Assembly: GCA_050744245.1 (NCBI GenBank)
Contig: JBOGGX010000084.1
Span: 1 to 20,258, forward strand
Reading direction: 5' to 3'
DNA length: 20,258 nucleotides
Source of the DNA: JBOGGX01 sp050744245
GTDB lineage: Bacteria > Actinomycetota > Acidimicrobiia > Acidimicrobiales > JBOGGX01
This document shows positions 17,809 through 20,258 of this stretch, in pieces; position 1 is the stretch's first letter, and each line of letters starts with the position of its first letter. A program made the position numbers and the translations under genes. The notes beneath the pieces are model-generated. The model was not told the origin of the DNA, made no database searches, and saw nothing but the letters and a program-made list of their open reading frames with translations.

Positions 17809-18456
17809 TCAGTTCGTCGATCCTTCCACAGCCCAGGTGTCGGCCGCGGCCCGTAACAGCAGGTACGACGAAGTCGCGCCCGGGTCCTGGTGACCGGCGC
17901 TGCGCTCCCCGAGGTAGCTGGCTCGACCCTTGCGGGCCACCAGCGGGATCGTCGCCCTCATCCCCTCCTCGGCCGCGGCGGCCGACCGCTGCAGGGCCTC
18001 GCCGAGCGGGGCGCCGTCGTCGACCGCCTGCCGCAGGGCCTGGGCCGCGGGCAGCAACGCATCGATCATGGTCTTGTCGTCGGGCTCGGCCTTGCCTCGG
18101 GCCTGCACGCCCTTGACCGCGGCGTCGACCGCGTCGGCCCAGTCGGCCACCTCCAGCTCGCTCTTGCCGGCCGATGCCATGCCCATCTGGAGGAACAGGG
18201 TTCCGTAGAGCGGGCCGCCCGCGCCGCCGACGGTCGACACCAGCGTCATCCCCACCGTCTTGAACAGGGCGCCGATGTCGGTGGTGTCGGCCCCGTCGAT
18301 CTTGGCCGAGGCGGCCTGCATGCCGCGGTTCATGTTGATCCCGTGGTCGGCGTCACCGATCGCCGAGTCGAGCTCGGTCAGGTAGTCCTTGTTCTCGGCG
18401 ACGACCGCGGTGAACCGGTCGATCCACGCGCGGACGTCGTCGCCCGAAACGCTCAT
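17809..18456 (-). CDS. dhaL: Dihydroxyacetone kinase, ADP-binding subunit
   Basis: Carries a bound nucleotide as a cofactor that DhaM rephosphorylates, and donates phosphate to dihydroxyacetone held by DhaK. The 215-aa protein contains LDSAIGDADHGINMNRGM with Asp30, Asp35 and Asp37 in the positions used for Mg-nucleotide binding, VGMTLVSTVGGAGGPLYGTLF, and the C-terminal KGRASYLGERSAGHQDPGATSS loop split around residues 180-201. Length matches single-domain DhaL of the PTS-dependent type. The start ATG lies 12 bp after the dhaK stop. Confidence 0.95.
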   Translation of the reverse strand: MSVSGDDVRAWIDRFTAVVAENKDYLTELDSAIGDADHGINMNRGMQAASAKIDGADTTDIGALFKTVGMTLVSTVGGAGGPLYGTLFLQMGMASAGKSELEVADWADAVDAAVKGVQARGKAEPDDKTMIDALLPAAQALRQAVDDGAPLGEALQRSAAAAEEGMRATIPLVARKGRASYLGERSAGHQDPGATSSYLLLRAAADTWAVEGSTN

Positions 18457-18468
18457 TGGTATCGGTGC

Positions 18469-19470
18469 TCACACACCCCAGCGGAGGCCCGGCGTGTTGA
18501 CCGGGGCGTCCCAGAGCTGCGTGAGCTCGTCGTCGAGCCTGAGCAACGTGATCGACGCGCCCTGCATCTCGAGCGAAGTGATGTAGGGACCGATCAGGTT
18601 GCGGCTGATGGTGACCCCCCGACCGTCGAGGAGCTTGCGGAGGTCGTTGTAGACCACGTACAGCTCGATGAGCGGAGTGCCGCCCATGCTGTTCACGAAG
18701 GCCAACACCTGGTCGCCGCGAGCGAACGGCAGGTCGTCGACGATCGGGACGGTCAGGGCCTCGACGATCTCGGCCGCGGGAGCGGCAGCCCGTCGCTCCC
18801 GACCGGGTTCACCGTGGATGCCGATGCCGATCTCGATCTCGTCGACCCCGAGCTCGAAGGTGGGCTTGCCCGCGGCCGGGACCGTGCACGAGGTGAGGGC
18901 CATGCCCATGCTGCGGGCATTGGCGTTCACCTTGCGCACGAGGTCGGCGACCTCTTTGAGCGGCCGGCCCTGCTCGGCCCCGGCCCCGGCGATCTTCTCG
19001 GCCAGCACGGTCGCCCCCACCCCGCGGCGACCCGCGGTGTAGAGGCTGTCCTGGACGGCCACGTCGTCGTCGATGACCACGGCCTCGACGTCGATGCCGT
19101 CGCCCCGCGCCAGGTCGGCCGCCATCTCGAAGTTCAAGATGTCGCCCGTGTAGTTCTTGACGATGTGGACAACACCCGCCCCGCCGTCGACCGCCTTGGT
19201 GGCATCCAGCATCTGGTCGGGCGTCGGCGAGGTGAACACCTCACCAGGACAGGCGGCGTCGAGCATGCCCATCCCGACGAAGCCCCCGTGCATGGGCTCG
19301 TGGCCCGAACCGCCGCCGGAGACGAGCGCCACCTTGCCCTGCACCGGCGCGTCGGCCCGATTGACGTAGAACGGGTCGAAGTTGACCTTCACCTGACCGG
19401 CGTGCGCGGCGGCGACGCCCTCGAGCGCCTCACGTACGACGTCGTCCGGTCGGTTGATGAGTTTCTTCAT
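18469..19470 (-). CDS. dhaK: Dihydroxyacetone kinase, dihydroxyacetone-binding subunit
   Basis: Binds dihydroxyacetone covalently as a hemiaminal to a histidine and receives phosphate from DhaL. The 333-aa protein has VSGGGSGHEPMHGGFVG with His57, the KNYTGD segment with Asp110, and GIGIHGEPG with His219, equivalent to the three active-site residues of Escherichia coli DhaK (His56, Asp109, His218). With no fused C-terminal DhaL domain it is the PTS-type subunit, consistent with separate dhaL and dhaM in this operon. The ATG at 19470 is preceded by GGGAGAAG and lies 24 bp after glpF. Confidence 0.96.
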   Translation of the reverse strand: MKKLINRPDDVVREALEGVAAAHAGQVKVNFDPFYVNRADAPVQGKVALVSGGGSGHEPMHGGFVGMGMLDAACPGEVFTSPTPDQMLDATKAVDGGAGVVHIVKNYTGDILNFEMAADLARGDGIDVEAVVIDDDVAVQDSLYTAGRRGVGATVLAEKIAGAGAEQGRPLKEVADLVRKVNANARSMGMALTSCTVPAAGKPTFELGVDEIEIGIGIHGEPGRERRAAAPAAEIVEALTVPIVDDLPFARGDQVLAFVNSMGGTPLIELYVVYNDLRKLLDGRGVTISRNLIGPYITSLEMQGASITLLRLDDELTQLWDAPVNTPGLRWGV

Positions 19471-19494
19471 CGGACTTCTCCCGCGCTTGGTGGC

Positions 19495-20199
19495 TTAGAA
19501 CAGGGCCCCGCCGGCGAGCGCGCCGGCGATGCCCCCGATGATCGGGCCGACCACCGGGATCCACGAGTACCCCCAGTCGGAGTCGCCCTTGCCCGGGATG
19601 GGCAGGACGGCGTGCATGATGCGGGGCCCGAGGTCGCGGGCCGGGTTGATGGCGTACCCGGTGGGGCCGCCGAGCGACAGGCCGATGGCGAGCACGAGGA
19701 ACGCGACCGACAGCGGGGCGATGCTTCCGAGCTGGTTGAACCCGATCGCAAAGATGCCGAACAGCAACATGAAGGTGCCGATGATCTCGGTGATCAGGTT
19801 GAGCGCCGGGTTGCGGATGGCCGGGCCGGTGGAGAACACGGCCAGCTTCAGGCCGGCGTCCTCGGTCTCGGCCCAGTGCGCGTAGTACGCGGCGAAGACC
19901 AGGAACGCCCCGATGAACGCGCCCAGGAACTCGCCCACGAGGTACTGCGGCACGTCGCCCCAGTCGGTGGTGCCCTCGGCGGCGAGACCGAGGGTGACCG
20001 CCGGGTTTATATGGGCGCCGCTGAAGGGCCCGGCGGCGTACACCCCGAAGAGCACCCCCAGGGCCCAACCGAAGGTGATCACGATCCAGCCGGAGTTCTG
20101 GGCCTTCGACTTGTTGAGGAGAACGGCCGCCACGACGGCATCACCCAGAAGGACCAGGATCGCCGTACCAACCATCTCCGAGACGATGATGTTGTCCAC
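19495..20199 (-). CDS. glpF: Glycerol facilitator (MIP/aquaglyceroporin)
   Basis: Membrane channel for passive entry of glycerol and perhaps dihydroxyacetone. The 234-aa protein has six hydrophobic segments and both half-helix motifs: SGAHINPAVTLG (about 60-71) and GYAINPARDLGPR in the second half. The Asp after the second NPAR is typical of glycerol-conducting members rather than strict water channels. It starts at a GTG (20199) with a GAGGGGG ribosome-binding site; an ATG four bases upstream is out of frame. It is the first gene of the visible operon, and the stop is TAA, rare in this window. Confidence 0.95.
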   Translation of the reverse strand: MDNIIVSEMVGTAILVLLGDAVVAAVLLNKSKAQNSGWIVITFGWALGVLFGVYAAGPFSGAHINPAVTLGLAAEGTTDWGDVPQYLVGEFLGAFIGAFLVFAAYYAHWAETEDAGLKLAVFSTGPAIRNPALNLITEIIGTFMLLFGIFAIGFNQLGSIAPLSVAFLVLAIGLSLGGPTGYAINPARDLGPRIMHAVLPIPGKGDSDWGYSWIPVVGPIIGGIAGALAGGALF

Positions 20200-20223
20200 T
20201 CATTCCCCCTCGTTGACACGGAT

Positions 20224-20258
20224 CGAGCTCGGGAAACCGCGCCACGACGCGAAACCGC
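20224..20258 (-). promoter_or_regulatory. Candidate operator upstream of glpF
   Basis: Two identical GAAACCGC octamers (20233-20240 and 20251-20258 on the + strand) are 18 bp apart, next to a CGAGCTCG palindrome (20224-20231). They lie 25-59 bases upstream of the glpF start, where an operator or promoter would be expected. The window ends inside the second copy, so more copies may follow. No clear -10/-35 pair was recognised. Confidence 0.3.

Overview
The window is very GC-rich and densely coded. It uses many GTG starts, has few clear Shine-Dalgarno sites in its first half, and carries Gram-positive/actinobacterial style enzymes (PurS+PurQ+small PurL, Fe-S type PurF). This suggests a chromosome of a high-GC actinobacterium, possibly of the Acidimicrobiia. 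The taxon is an inference from gene content and style, not a search result. No rRNA, tRNA, insertion sequence, prophage or CRISPR array is visible, and no gene-free stretch exceeds 300 bases.

Region 1 (about 1-1540, + strand) is a membrane acyltransferase of the PlsC superfamily. It resembles the yeast Sct1/Gpt2 type, and its tail overlaps the end of the next gene.

Region 2 (about 1470-8890, almost all - strand) is a nucleotide-synthesis cluster read right to left: purS, purQ, (an inverted 137-aa gene of unknown function on the + strand), purL, purF, purM, a two-TM protein of unknown function, and pyrE. PurS, PurQ and PurL form FGAM synthase. PurF makes phosphoribosylamine and PurM closes the imidazole ring. 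PyrE belongs to the pyrimidine pathway but is translationally coupled to the end of the cluster. Four-base stop/start overlaps join purS-purQ, purM-membrane gene and membrane gene-pyrE.

Region 3 (8891-9133) is an intergenic spacer with two short tandem repeats and the presumed purS promoter.

Region 4 (9134-20199, all - strand) is a large glycerol/dihydroxyacetone operon, read right to left: glpF, dhaK, dhaL, glpK, a small FA(R/L/T)GQ-repeat protein, glpA, glpB, glpC, dhaM. Glycerol enters through GlpF, GlpK phosphorylates it, and the membrane-associated GlpABC oxidises glycerol-3-phosphate to DHAP. DhaK, DhaL and DhaM convert dihydroxyacetone to DHAP using PEP. Here DhaM is fused to HPr and a complete Enzyme I, so it could run without a separate sugar PTS. 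Both branches meet at DHAP.

The least explained elements are the FARGQ-repeat protein inside the glycerol operon, three successive hairpins plus an in-frame GTG-bearing nonamer repeat at the glpA-glpB junction, and the inverted conserved-looking gene inside the purine cluster.
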